This document shows, piece after piece, positions 1-5,748 of a stretch of DNA of 6,773 bases (the stretch's first letter is position 1; every line of letters begins with the position of its first letter). The position numbers and the translations under genes were made by a program. The stretch comes from JBHIER01 sp046760705 [NCBI: bacterium]. Lineage in GTDB: Bacteria; JBHIER01; G020348925. The stretch is from contig JBHIER010000189.1 of the NCBI GenBank assembly GCA_046760705.1, positions 1 through 6,773 of the forward strand, read 5' to 3'. The notes below the pieces were generated by a model. That model was not told the DNA's origin and did not search any database. It saw only the letters and a program-made list of their open reading frames with translations.

Positions 1-1
1 T

Positions 2-1507
2 ATCCCAGTCGAGGAAGTGCTGGTAGGAGACGACGTTCTGGTGCGTCCGGGAGAGAAAATTCCGGTAGATGGTCAGGTTATCGACGGCTCTTCCGCCGTT
101 GATGAGTCCATGATCACCGGCGAATCCATTCCGGTCAAAAAAGAGGTCGGCGATGAGGTCATTGGGGCGACTATCAACAAGACCGGATCGTTTCATTTTA
201 GGGCCACCAAGGTAGGTAAAGACACTGCCCTCTCACAGAGTGTGAAGATGGTGCAGGAGGCACAAGGATCGAAGGCTCCTATTCAGCGTCTGGCCGATAT
301 CATCTCCGGCTATTTTGTGCCGGTGGTTATTGTCATCGCTATCCTGACCTTCGTGGTGTGGTTCGACTTCGGTCCTCAGCCTGCATTGACCTACGCCCTC
401 ATCACTTTTGTGACCGTGCTGATCATTGCTTGCCCCTGTGCGCTGGGTTTGGCCACGCCCACATCCATCATGGTGGGGACTGGCAAGGGTGCTGAGAATG
501 GCATCCTCATCAAAGGTGGCGAGGCACTGGAAACAGCTCACAAGATTAAGGCCATCATTCTGGATAAGACAGGGACTATTACCATTGGTAAACCGACGGT
601 GACCGATGTGGTGCCCTACAATGGCTTTGAACCGGCCGAGGTGCATCGATTGGCCGCTTCTGTGGAAAAGGGGTCGGAGCATCCATTGGGCGAGGCGATT
701 CTGGAAAGTGCTCAAGAGAAGGGCTACACCCTTGTCGATCCGAAGGGATTTAATGCCATTCCCGGCCATGGTGTTGTGGCTAAGATTGACGGTGATTCAG
801 TCATGCTGGGAAATGTCAAGTTAATGCACGACCGCAAAATTGAAGTGGGCAAACTTGAGGGTGAGGCCATCAGGATGGCAGACGATGGCAAGACGCCAAT
901 GTTTGTAGCAGTGAACGACAGGGCGGCTGGTATTATCGCTGTGGCTGATACGGTCAAGGAAGACTCAGCTCAAGCGATCAGCGCCCTGAAACGCATGGGT
1001 TTGGAGGTGGTAATGATCACTGGTGACAACAAACGGACGGCCGAGGCAATTGCGCGGCAAGTGGGAGTGGACCGGGTACTGGCTGAGGTGTTGCCGCAAG
1101 ACAAGGCCCACAACATCCAAAAGCTTCAATTGGAGGGCAAGACCGTGGCCATGGTCGGAGACGGTATCAATGATGCCCCGGCTCTGGCGCAGGCCGACGT
1201 GGGCATTGCCATCGGGACAGGTACCGATGTAGCCATGGAGGCCAGCGATATCACCTTGATTAAAGGCAGACTCACCAGTGTGCCAACGGCCATTCGATTG
1301 AGCAAGGCCACCATGCGCAACATCAAGCAGAATCTGCTGGGGTCATTCTTTTATAACACGTTGGGCATCCCCATTGCCGCGGGCATCCTGTATCCCATTT
1401 TCGGCATCCTTCTCAGCCCCATTATCGCCTCGGCGGCCATGGCCGCCAGCAGTGTCACCGTGTTGAGCAACGCGCTACGGCTGCGGAGATTTAGGGGGTG
1501 GGATTAG
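2..1507 (+). CDS. copA: Copper-translocating P1B-type ATPase (CopA-like), 5'-truncated by window edge
   Basis: Inner-membrane ATPase that exports monovalent copper (possibly silver) from the cytoplasm. The frame is open from base 2, so the N-terminal metal-binding domains and first membrane helices lie outside the window; 501 residues remain. Seen in order: actuator-domain TGES (116-127), the membrane metal-binding CPC motif (431-439), the phosphorylated-aspartate motif DKTGT (563-577), the SEHPLG nucleotide-binding HP pair (680-685), and GDGINDAP (1157-1180). The last two helices carry Tyr-Asn (1352-1357) and Met-x-x-Ser-Ser (1439-1453). In this family CPC plus YN plus MxxSS is the Cu+ (P1B-1) signature, as opposed to Zn/Cd or Co types, so the substrate call is fairly firm. 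It ends with TAG, 106 bases before a cupredoxin gene, which fits a copper export role. No broken motif is visible in the portion present. Confidence 0.96.
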   Translation: MPVEEVLVGDDVLVRPGEKIPVDGQVIDGSSAVDESMITGESIPVKKEVGDEVIGATINKTGSFHFRATKVGKDTALSQSVKMVQEAQGSKAPIQRLADIISGYFVPVVIVIAILTFVVWFDFGPQPALTYALITFVTVLIIACPCALGLATPTSIMVGTGKGAENGILIKGGEALETAHKIKAIILDKTGTITIGKPTVTDVVPYNGFEPAEVHRLAASVEKGSEHPLGEAILESAQEKGYTLVDPKGFNAIPGHGVVAKIDGDSVMLGNVKLMHDRKIEVGKLEGEAIRMADDGKTPMFVAVNDRAAGIIAVADTVKEDSAQAISALKRMGLEVVMITGDNKRTAEAIARQVGVDRVLAEVLPQDKAHNIQKLQLEGKTVAMVGDGINDAPALAQADVGIAIGTGTDVAMEASDITLIKGRLTSVPTAIRLSKATMRNIKQNLLGSFFYNTLGIPIAAGILYPIFGILLSPIIASAAMAASSVTVLSNALRLRRFRGWD

Positions 1508-1613
1508 ATAATTGGGACATTCTGATTTTCACCAATATGGATAAATAAAGAGGTATGAGGTTTGAATTGGTAACGTATTTTATCCCAGCCCCTAAACCTC
1601 AGGAGGTATAAAC

Positions 1614-1988
1614 ATGACTGTTCCACAAATTGTCGTCACCCTTGGCGGACTTGCCCTGGCCGTCTTCGTCATCTGGTTCTTTTTCTTTTCCAAGAAGGAG
1701 GCGGCACGAGCAGAGGTCGCCAGCGGCGTGCAGGAGATTGGGGTCAGGGTCAAGGGCGGGTACAGCCCTGATGTGATTGTGGTCGAACACGGCAAACCCG
1801 TCCGGATCAATTTTTATCGCCAGGAGACGGTGGATTGCTCAGAGCGGGTTCTCTTCCCAGACTTCAACAAAAGTGCTCTCCTCACTCCGTATGAAACGGT
1901 GGCTGTGGAGTTCACCCCTGAGAAACCGGGCGAGTACGAGTTCACCTGCGGGATGGGCATGCTCAGGGGAAAGTTGATTGTGGAGTGA
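1614..1988 (+). CDS. Membrane-anchored single-domain cupredoxin
   Basis: A 124-residue protein. Residues 5-26 form one hydrophobic helix (uncleaved signal anchor, ending WFFFFSKK), followed by a short Ala/Glu linker and one cupredoxin-like beta domain from about residue 40 to the end. The domain shows the family pattern seen in plastocyanin-like/EfeO-type cupredoxins: Cys75 in DCSERVLFPDF, a TPEKPGEYEFTC strand, and the metal-ligand loop C112-G-M-G-M116. The usual His of the C-x-x-H loop is replaced by Met, and His59 is the only His, which suggests Cu(I)/Cu(II) binding without a classical blue-copper site (inference). Topology predicts the domain on the periplasmic face. The start is set by AGGAGGT at 1601-1607, six bases before ATG. 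It follows the Cu+ ATPase and precedes the PII-like gene by 35 bases, so a periplasmic copper acceptor or electron-transfer role is likely. The 106-base gap upstream shows no convincing terminator. Confidence 0.88.
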   Translation: MTVPQIVVTLGGLALAVFVIWFFFFSKKEAARAEVASGVQEIGVRVKGGYSPDVIVVEHGKPVRINFYRQETVDCSERVLFPDFNKSALLTPYETVAVEFTPEKPGEYEFTCGMGMLRGKLIVE

Positions 1989-2023
1989 AGGGGATCGATA
2001 ACTCTTAACGATGGAGGCTTGTT

Positions 2024-2362
2024 ATGAAGGAGATAAAGGTCTATTTTCGGACGCAATTGATCAACGAACTGGTCAAGACCCTGGAGGAGGCGGGTGCGCC
2101 GGGGATGACGGTTGTGGAGGTCCATCCGGTGGGATACGGATTTGATCCCAACTACTTCGAGTACTCAACAGACATTAGAAGGTTATATCCCGAAATAACC
2201 AAGTTGGAGATCGTCTGCGCCGACGAGGACGTGGATAAGTTTGTCGATGTCATACAAGGGGTGACCCACACCGGGGCAAAGGGCGATGGGATGATTTTCA
2301 TCTCTGATATTGGAGAGGCTGTCAGGATCAGGTCCGGGGAGAGAGGAGAAAGGGCTCTTTAG
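2024..2362 (+). CDS. PII-family signalling protein, divergent (GlnB/GlnK-like fold)
   Basis: 112 residues, exactly the classical PII length, and alignable without gaps to GlnB/GlnK from memory. Conserved: GMTVVEV (27-33), TGxxGDGxIF (83-92) and RIRSGERGE (101-109), including Arg101 and Arg103, which contact ATP phosphates in PII. Changed: position 90 is Met instead of the ATP-binding Lys, position 85 is Ala instead of Lys, and the T-loop (about 37-55) lacks both Gln39 and the Tyr51 modification site, reading GYGFDPNYFEYSTDIRRLY with several other tyrosines. Canonical PII proteins are cytoplasmic trimers sensing ATP/ADP and 2-oxoglutarate. This one probably has different ligand and partner specificity (inference). 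The start is supported by GGAGG at 2013-2017. It lies 35 bases downstream of the cupredoxin gene, apparently in one operon with it and the Cu+ ATPase, rather than with amtB or glnA. PII-like and CutA folds are known near metal-transport genes, so a metal-locus regulator is plausible. Confidence 0.88.
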   Translation: MKEIKVYFRTQLINELVKTLEEAGAPGMTVVEVHPVGYGFDPNYFEYSTDIRRLYPEITKLEIVCADEDVDKFVDVIQGVTHTGAKGDGMIFISDIGEAVRIRSGERGERAL

Positions 2363-2495
2363 AACGGGACCAAAATTGAAGAGTCCGTACGGAAAGCCGG
2401 GGCAAGGACGGATGTGAGAGATGATGTTGCTGAAAGGGTAAGGTCTCGTGAGGGCTTTAGGCGGAGCTTTGGCAGCAGGCTTTCATGGTGGGGTT

Positions 2496-2539
2496 GAGGG
2501 GGGGAGCAAAAATGCCCTGACCCCCTCCTTCTCATTTTT
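2496..2539 (+). terminator. Possible intrinsic terminator after the PII-like gene
   Basis: GAGGGGG (2496-2502) can pair with CCCCCTC (2521-2527), closing an 18-base loop. A five-T run follows at 2535-2539. The T run is separated from the stem by seven bases, so this is a weak match to the classic form. It sits 134 bases after the stop codon of the PII-like gene. Confidence 0.35.
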
Positions 2540-2545
2540 GAAAAT
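2529..2545 (+). repeat. 17-bp direct repeat, copy 1
   Basis: TTCTCATTTTTGAAAAT occurs here and again, identically, at 3942-3958; the bases flanking the two copies differ. Both copies lie at the upstream side of a gene. This copy abuts the CACAGAG-type repeat that follows. The core ATTTTTGAAAAT is nearly self-complementary. Confidence 0.7.
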
Positions 2546-2547
2546 GG

Positions 2548-2617
2548 ATCACAGAGGTCTCAGAGAGCACCGAGAAGATCTGAGAACGGAGAGGGCGCTG
2601 CGTTTCTCTGCGGTTTA
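2548..2617. repeat. Dispersed intergenic 'CACAGAG' repeat, degenerate copy
   Basis: The stretch begins ATCACAGAGG, runs through purine-rich CAGAGAGCAC and CGAGAA blocks, and closes with TTTCTCTGCGGTTT. The start and the reverse complement of the end (AAACCGCAGAGAAA) resemble each other, giving an imperfect inverted repeat of about 70 bases. Intergenic elements of this look (accacagag...ctctgtggt) are familiar from many environmental bacterial genomes; I recognise the style, not a named family. It runs to within six bases of the antiporter start codon and leaves that gene without a recognisable Shine-Dalgarno. Confidence 0.55.
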
Positions 2618-2622
2618 AAATT

Positions 2623-3912
2623 ATGCTTGGATTGAAAGAATCAAATTCTGCATTTATGACCGTCGTTCTTTTAGCCGGGTTTGTGGTTTTCAATCTATCG
2701 GTTGGAAACTCAACCCCTGCCCCACCGACTCCGGGAGAAGGGGAGGTGCCAATAGGTAGGGTCCTGCTTAACCTGATTATAATACTGGCTGCGGCTAAGG
2801 TTGTCAGTGAATTGTTTGAGCGTTTCGGACAGCCGGCAGTGCTGGGAGAGTTGGTTGCTGGGGTTCTCATCGGTGGGAGCCTCCTCGGCTGGGTCCAACT
2901 GGATGATTATATTGAGGTGTTAGCGGAGATCGGAGTGATCATCTTAATCTTCGAAGTTGGGCTCGAATTGGAGCTGAAGGAGCTGATGCGGATGGGTAGG
3001 TCTTCCTTCTTGGTGGCCGTAATAGGGGTGGTGTTACCTTTCTTCCTGGGCTATTATTGCTGCAAATTGCTCAATGTTGCCGGTGGCTCAACAGAGGTAG
3101 CCATCTTTATGGGAGCTTCTATCACCGCTACCAGTATCGGTATTACGGCCAGAGTGCTGGCCGATCTGGGTAAACTACAACTGGATGAATCGAAGATTAT
3201 TCTGGGTGCGGCCGTCATGGATGATGTGATGGGGCTTGTCATCCTGGCTACAGTGGTGGGCATACTCCAGACCCATACCGTTGAAGTGGCAAACATATTA
3301 CGCCTAGCCGGTCTGGCCATTGTCTTCCTGGTGGGAGCCCTGGTCGTAGGTGCAGTGGTTACCCCTCATCTGATGAAACTCATTGACCGCATGCGCGTCC
3401 GAGGGGTGATCTTTGTGGCCTCTTTTCTCTGGTGTCTGTTCCTGGCTTTTGTCGCCCACGAAATTGGACTGGCGACGATAGTCGGCGCCTTTGCCGCCGG
3501 ATTGGTTGTGGAAAAGGCTACACCCCAGGTGAGCATCGGGAAGCTGATAAGACCCGTGGCCGCCATCTTCATCCCCATCTTCTTCGTCAAAATGGGCATG
3601 ATGGTGAACCTTCGTGCTTTCCTCGAACCGAGAACGCTGCTTCTGGCTGCTGTTTTAACCATCATGGCCATAATCGGAAAGGTAGTATGCGGATGGGGTG
3701 GGTTAGGGAAGAGGTTGAACAAACTGTCCATCGGTCTGGGGATGATACCTCGAGGAGAGGTGGGCCTTATCTTTGCCAGCCACGGAATGGTCCATAGCGT
3801 CATCACAGAATCAGTCTATTCGGCTATCATCGTCATGGTGATGGTTACCACTTTCATCACCCCTCCGCTGCTTAAACTCAGTTTAACCCACGGCGAAAGG
3901 AGACTTCGATGA
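2623..3912 (+). CDS. CPA2-family cation/proton antiporter (Na+/H+ exchanger type)
   Basis: A 429-residue polytopic inner-membrane protein of the NapA/GerN/KefB group. After an extra N-terminal hydrophobic segment (about 12-27) and a Pro-rich linker (31-43), the exchanger domain begins at about residue 46 and contains RFGQPAVLGELVAGVLIG (67-84), the ion-binding Asp pair in MDDVMGL (D200, D201), a Lys in a late helix (K353 in IIGKVV) and PRGEVGL (376-382). These are the features of electrogenic CPA2 exchangers; Na+ versus K+ cannot be told from sequence. No KTN/TrkA-N regulatory domain follows, unlike KefB/KefC. Start choice is uncertain: ATG 2623 gives this length, ATG 2656 (residue 12) is the alternative, and neither has a good ribosome binding site because a dispersed repeat runs up to it. 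Its stop overlaps an ATG at 3909 (ATGA), which I do not take as the next gene's start. Confidence 0.92.
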   Translation: MLGLKESNSAFMTVVLLAGFVVFNLSVGNSTPAPPTPGEGEVPIGRVLLNLIIILAAAKVVSELFERFGQPAVLGELVAGVLIGGSLLGWVQLDDYIEVLAEIGVIILIFEVGLELELKELMRMGRSSFLVAVIGVVLPFFLGYYCCKLLNVAGGSTEVAIFMGASITATSIGITARVLADLGKLQLDESKIILGAAVMDDVMGLVILATVVGILQTHTVEVANILRLAGLAIVFLVGALVVGAVVTPHLMKLIDRMRVRGVIFVASFLWCLFLAFVAHEIGLATIVGAFAAGLVVEKATPQVSIGKLIRPVAAIFIPIFFVKMGMMVNLRAFLEPRTLLLAAVLTIMAIIGKVVCGWGGLGKRLNKLSIGLGMIPRGEVGLIFASHGMVHSVITESVYSAIIVMVMVTTFITPPLLKLSLTHGERRLR

Positions 3913-3941
3913 GAAGATCGACCTTGTGCCTGCCACACTCA

Positions 3942-3958
3942 TTCTCATTTTTGAAAAT
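3942..3958 (+). repeat. 17-bp direct repeat, copy 2
   Basis: Second perfect copy of TTCTCATTTTTGAAAAT (first at 2529-2545). It ends three bases before the -35 hexamer of the promoter predicted for the Spy-like gene, so it may be part of that control region or a fragment of the dispersed element seen upstream of the antiporter. Confidence 0.7.
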
Positions 3959-3960
3959 AC

Positions 3961-3989
3961 TTGACTTTGGTACCCTAAAAAAGTATCTT
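3961..3989 (+). promoter_or_regulatory. Predicted sigma70-type promoter for the Spy-like gene
   Basis: TTGACT (3961-3966, five of six consensus bases) and TATCTT (3984-3989, four of six) are separated by 17 bases, the ideal spacing. Initiation would fall near 3996, leaving a short leader containing the strong Shine-Dalgarno at 4005-4015. Prediction from consensus only. Confidence 0.55.
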
Positions 3990-4004
3990 TCAACAGAATC
4001 CTCG

Positions 4005-4015
4005 AAAGGAGGTGA
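4005..4015 (+). promoter_or_regulatory. Strong Shine-Dalgarno deciding a TTG start
   Basis: AAAGGAGGTGA is a near-complete complement of the 16S rRNA 3' end. The only in-frame start codon just downstream is TTG at 4026-4028, ten bases after the motif. This slightly long spacing is the weak point, but the resulting N-terminus is a clean signal peptide. Confidence 0.6.
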
Positions 4016-4025
4016 ATCCACTGTT

Positions 4026-4619
4026 TTGAGACTCTGCTTGATTGCGGCTTTGGTGGTTTTTGTACCGGCGAATTTTGCCCTGGCTCAGCACGAGGAACAT
4101 CACGCCGAAGCTCAGGAGGAAGAAGCATCTCAACAGATGGGGATGTGCCCCATGTGCAAGATGAGGTGTGGTATGATGGGTCAGATGATGAAGGGCGGGA
4201 TGATGGGCGAAGGCATGATGGGGATGGGCATGAACAAAGAGGGGATGGCTGATCCAGTCTGCAAGATTCTGCATCGCTTTGGTGCCCCCGGCCTTCATGA
4301 GAAGTATGCCGACGAGCTGGGATTGTCGGACAAGCAAATGATGGGCATCAAGGCCATCTGGTCGGCTCACAAGAAGGTCGCCATTCGAAAGAAGGCTGAC
4401 TTCGAGATTGCTTAGATAGAGCTGGGCCAGATTCTCGGTCAGGATACGATCGACTTCGAGAAGGCCAAGGCCAAATTCTTCCAGATGGGCTCATTGCGCC
4501 AGGACATCAGGCTGGGCTGCCTGGATAGCATGAAGAAGGCGCGCCAGGTGCTGACGCAGGAGCAGTTACAGAAACTGCAATCCTTGCCGAAAGAGAGCGG
4601 GCATGGGATGGTGAAGTGA
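4026..4619 (+). CDS. Met-rich Spy/CpxP-like periplasmic protein with one in-frame amber codon
   Basis: From the TTG start: a signal peptide (1-20, cleavage expected after NFALA), a His/Glu-rich stretch (22-33), then a Met/Cys segment (38-74) holding 15 Met and Cys41, Cys44, Cys48, typical of Cu(I) or Ag(I) binding. Next comes a helical Spy-like region with LGLSDKQ (98-104), an LTxxQ-type motif. Codon 130 is TAG (4413-4415). The same frame continues as IELGQILGQDTIDFEKAKAKF and on to the second LTxxQ motif, LTQEQ (176-180), ending at TGA 4617-4619, 197 codons. Both halves look like one normal Spy-family protein. Spy/CpxP proteins are periplasmic chaperones or stress sensors, often metal-linked. 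Termination at TAG would give 129 residues lacking the second half. An upstream ATG at 3909 with its own AAGGAG is the alternative start, but it would precede the signal peptide by 39 residues and span the predicted promoter. Nonsense mutation, sequencing error or readthrough cannot be separated here. Confidence 0.82.
4413..4415 (+). other. In-frame TAG inside the Spy-like gene
   Basis: The codons before (GACTTCGAGATTGCT) and after (ATAGAGCTGGGCCAG) join in one frame as DFEIA-x-IELGQ, the usual helix of Spy-family proteins. One base change from CAG (Gln), GAG (Glu) or AAG (Lys) explains it. TAG also ends the genes stopping at 1507, 2362 and 5214, so it is not globally reassigned in this region. 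Confidence 0.85.
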
Positions 4620-4634
4620 GGCATGATTTCGGGA

Positions 4635-4673
4635 TTCTCAGGGCGGTGCTGCCGCGAAGCGCCGCCCTGAGGA
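4635..4673 (+). terminator. Strong hairpin after the Spy-like gene, probable terminator
   Basis: CTCAGGGCGGTGCT (4637-4650) pairs with AGCGCCGCCCTGAG (4658-4671): 14 pairs with one G-U, seven-base loop, extendable by two outer pairs to 4635/4673. It starts 15 bases after the full-length stop codon. The downstream tract (AAATCTTG) is a poor U run, so it may terminate weakly or mainly protect the mRNA 3' end. Its position after 4619, not after the TAG at 4415, suggests that the gene ran to 4619. Confidence 0.6.
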
Positions 4674-4712
4674 AATCTTGTAGAGAGCGGAGAATTTAAA
4701 AAGGGGTGAGAG

Positions 4713-4784
4713 ATGATGCATGATTTTTGGACTTGCGGAGACAAAAATGAGTTCGAACAAAAGAAGGAGGATCTGATCTCATAA
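4713..4784 (+). CDS. Possible 23-residue small protein
   Basis: ATG at 4713 follows AAAGGGGTGAG (4700-4710), a fair ribosome binding site only two to seven bases away depending on which Gs pair. The product begins MMHDFWTCGDKNEFEQKKED and ends LIS, with one Cys, one Trp and a charged helical second half. The stop TAA (4782-4784) is 16 bases before the RseC-like start codon, compatible with a leader or coupled small gene. I do not recognise a family. A strong AAGGAGG (4764-4770) lies inside its 3' end, without a standard start codon at normal distance. It could be chance; coding evidence is limited to the binding site, position and amino-acid make-up. Confidence 0.35.
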   Translation: MMHDFWTCGDKNEFEQKKEDLIS

Positions 4785-4800
4785 AGGCAGAAGTTGAGAC

Positions 4801-5214
4801 ATGGATACTGAAGCAGGAAAAATTGTCGAAGTCAAAGGTGATAAAGTGGTGGTGCAAATGGAGCCCGGAGAACAGTGCCATCATTGCGGGGCTCGCTTCG
4901 CCTGCACTGCTATGGGCGAGAACGTACGCCAAATCACTGCGGACAACCGACTCCAGGCCAAAATCGGTGACCGGGTTCAGATCAGCTATCGCCCGCAGAT
5001 GCGGGTCTTTTCAGGACTGGTTCTTTTCATCTTCCCTATCCTCCTGGGCATTGTCGGATATTTTGTCGGCTACTCCCTCTTCGGCACTGAAGGGAGCGGG
5101 ATTCTCGGTACCTTTGCCGGCTTCATCGTGGCCTTCTTCATTGTTTGGCTCATTAATCGAATCTATGAGAAGAGAGAACATCTGCCGACGGTGTTGAGGA
5201 TTGAGGTACAATAG
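4801..5214 (+). CDS. RseC/MucC-family (SoxR-reducing system) inner-membrane protein
   Basis: 137 residues. The N-terminal domain (1-65) holds the family Cys cluster C26-H-H-C29 and C35 (EQCHHCGARFAC), then two membrane helices at about 69-92 and 98-120 and a charged tail. RseC/MucC proteins modulate sigmaE signalling, or, as RseC in the Rsx system, help keep the redox sensor SoxR reduced. The cysteines are thought to bind a metal or an iron-sulfur cluster. Length and topology match the family. An in-frame TGA at 4795-4797 fixes ATG 4801 as the earliest start; the ribosome binding site is weak. Neither rsx/rnf genes nor a sigma factor is in the window, so its partner is unknown. Its place between a Spy-like protein and other metal/redox mini-proteins suggests an envelope stress or redox role here (inference). 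Confidence 0.85.
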   Translation: MDTEAGKIVEVKGDKVVVQMEPGEQCHHCGARFACTAMGENVRQITADNRLQAKIGDRVQISYRPQMRVFSGLVLFIFPILLGIVGYFVGYSLFGTEGSGILGTFAGFIVAFFIVWLINRIYEKREHLPTVLRIEVQ

Positions 5215-5232
5215 AAATACGCCCAAAAAGAG

Positions 5233-5283
5233 CTACACTACGATGATATAGGTGTGTAATGTAGGGCTTTATTCCGTAGTGTA
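5233..5283. repeat. Inverted repeats CTACACTAC upstream of the DUF302 gene
   Basis: CTACACTAC (5233-5241) can pair with GTAATGTAG (5256-5264, one mismatch), or, shifted one base, TACACTACG (5234-5242) can pair perfectly with CGTAGTGTA (5275-5283). The two hairpins are mutually exclusive. GGGCTTTATT follows the first. This could be an operator array, an alternative-hairpin leader, or a dispersed repeat end, since similar motifs recur at 6482-6492 and 6758-6768. It fills most of the 129-base gap between the RseC-like and DUF302 genes. Confidence 0.5.
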
Positions 5284-5343
5284 ATAAGAGAGACTTTGGA
5301 AATCTGGTCGATAAAGGTATCACAAATTTTAGAGGGGGTTGGC

Positions 5344-5730
5344 GTGAGTTATGGATTTTCAAGGGCGCTGGATATCCACTATGAAGCTGCTATAACAAGG
5401 GTGACCGGAGAACTGCAAAGAGAGGGTTTTGGCATCTTAACGGAGATTGATGTCAAGGACACGTTGAAAAAGAAACTTGATGTAGACTTCAGGAAATACA
5501 TCATTCTCGCGACGTGCAATCCACCGTTCGCCCATCAATCTCTTCAGGCTGAAAGAGAGATTGGCTTACTCTTACCCTGCAACGTCATCGTCTACGAGGA
5601 CGATTCGGGTAAAACGCTTGTCTCGGCCATCGACCCGGTGGGGGCCGTGGGCATGATAGACAACGAAAAACTGCGGGAGATAGCCGCGCAAGTTGCAGTT
5701 ATGCTAAAGAAGGTGATCGAAAGTTTGTGA
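5344..5730 (+). CDS. DUF302-domain protein
   Basis: 128 residues from GTG 5344, which is preceded by AGAGGGGG (5331-5338) and gives the typical family opening (M)SYGFSRALD. The whole protein is one DUF302 domain: a helix with YEAAITRVTGELQREGFGILTEIDVKDTLKKKL, the conserved CNPPFAHQSLQAE (58-70), GLLLPCNVIVYED (74-86) and IDP (96-98). The two cysteines, C58 and C79, are family-conserved positions as I recall them. The frame stays open upstream to a TTG at 5296, but that start lacks a binding site and adds residues the family does not have. Biochemical function of DUF302 is not established; members often sit near sulfur, redox and metal-resistance genes, as here. No signal peptide, so it is cytoplasmic. 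The next gene starts 18 bases after its stop, so the two are probably co-transcribed. Confidence 0.85.
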   Translation: MSYGFSRALDIHYEAAITRVTGELQREGFGILTEIDVKDTLKKKLDVDFRKYIILATCNPPFAHQSLQAEREIGLLLPCNVIVYEDDSGKTLVSAIDPVGAVGMIDNEKLREIAAQVAVMLKKVIESL

Positions 5731-5748
5731 ACGCCATTGGAGAATAGG

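Noticed and set aside
233-769. Long minus-strand open frame (178 codons) opposite the Cu+ ATPase
   Set aside because: It lies antisense to clearly conserved ATPase motifs, and its product has no recognisable domain; a shadow of codon bias.
1512-1541. Possible promoter TTGGGA-18-TATGGA upstream of the cupredoxin gene
   Set aside because: Both hexamers are poor matches and the spacing is off-optimum; not enough to call.
2448-2618. Plus-strand frame from GTG, 56 residues, in the gap before the antiporter
   Set aside because: It runs straight through the terminator-like hairpin and the CACAGAG repeat, has low-complexity product, and no family resemblance.
3366-3806. Minus-strand open frame of 146 codons opposite the antiporter
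   Set aside because: Antisense to well-conserved exchanger sequence, with a low-complexity Met/Thr/Pro-rich product; no ribosome binding site or family signal.
3990-4370. Minus-strand His-rich frame opposite the Spy-like gene
   Set aside because: The His runs are the antisense image of the ATG-rich Met segment; the plus strand has signal peptide, promoter and family motifs.
4026-4619. Region-wide reassignment of TAG to an amino acid
   Set aside because: TAG terminates the ATPase, PII-like and RseC-like genes at sensible family lengths, so any readthrough would have to be local or partial.
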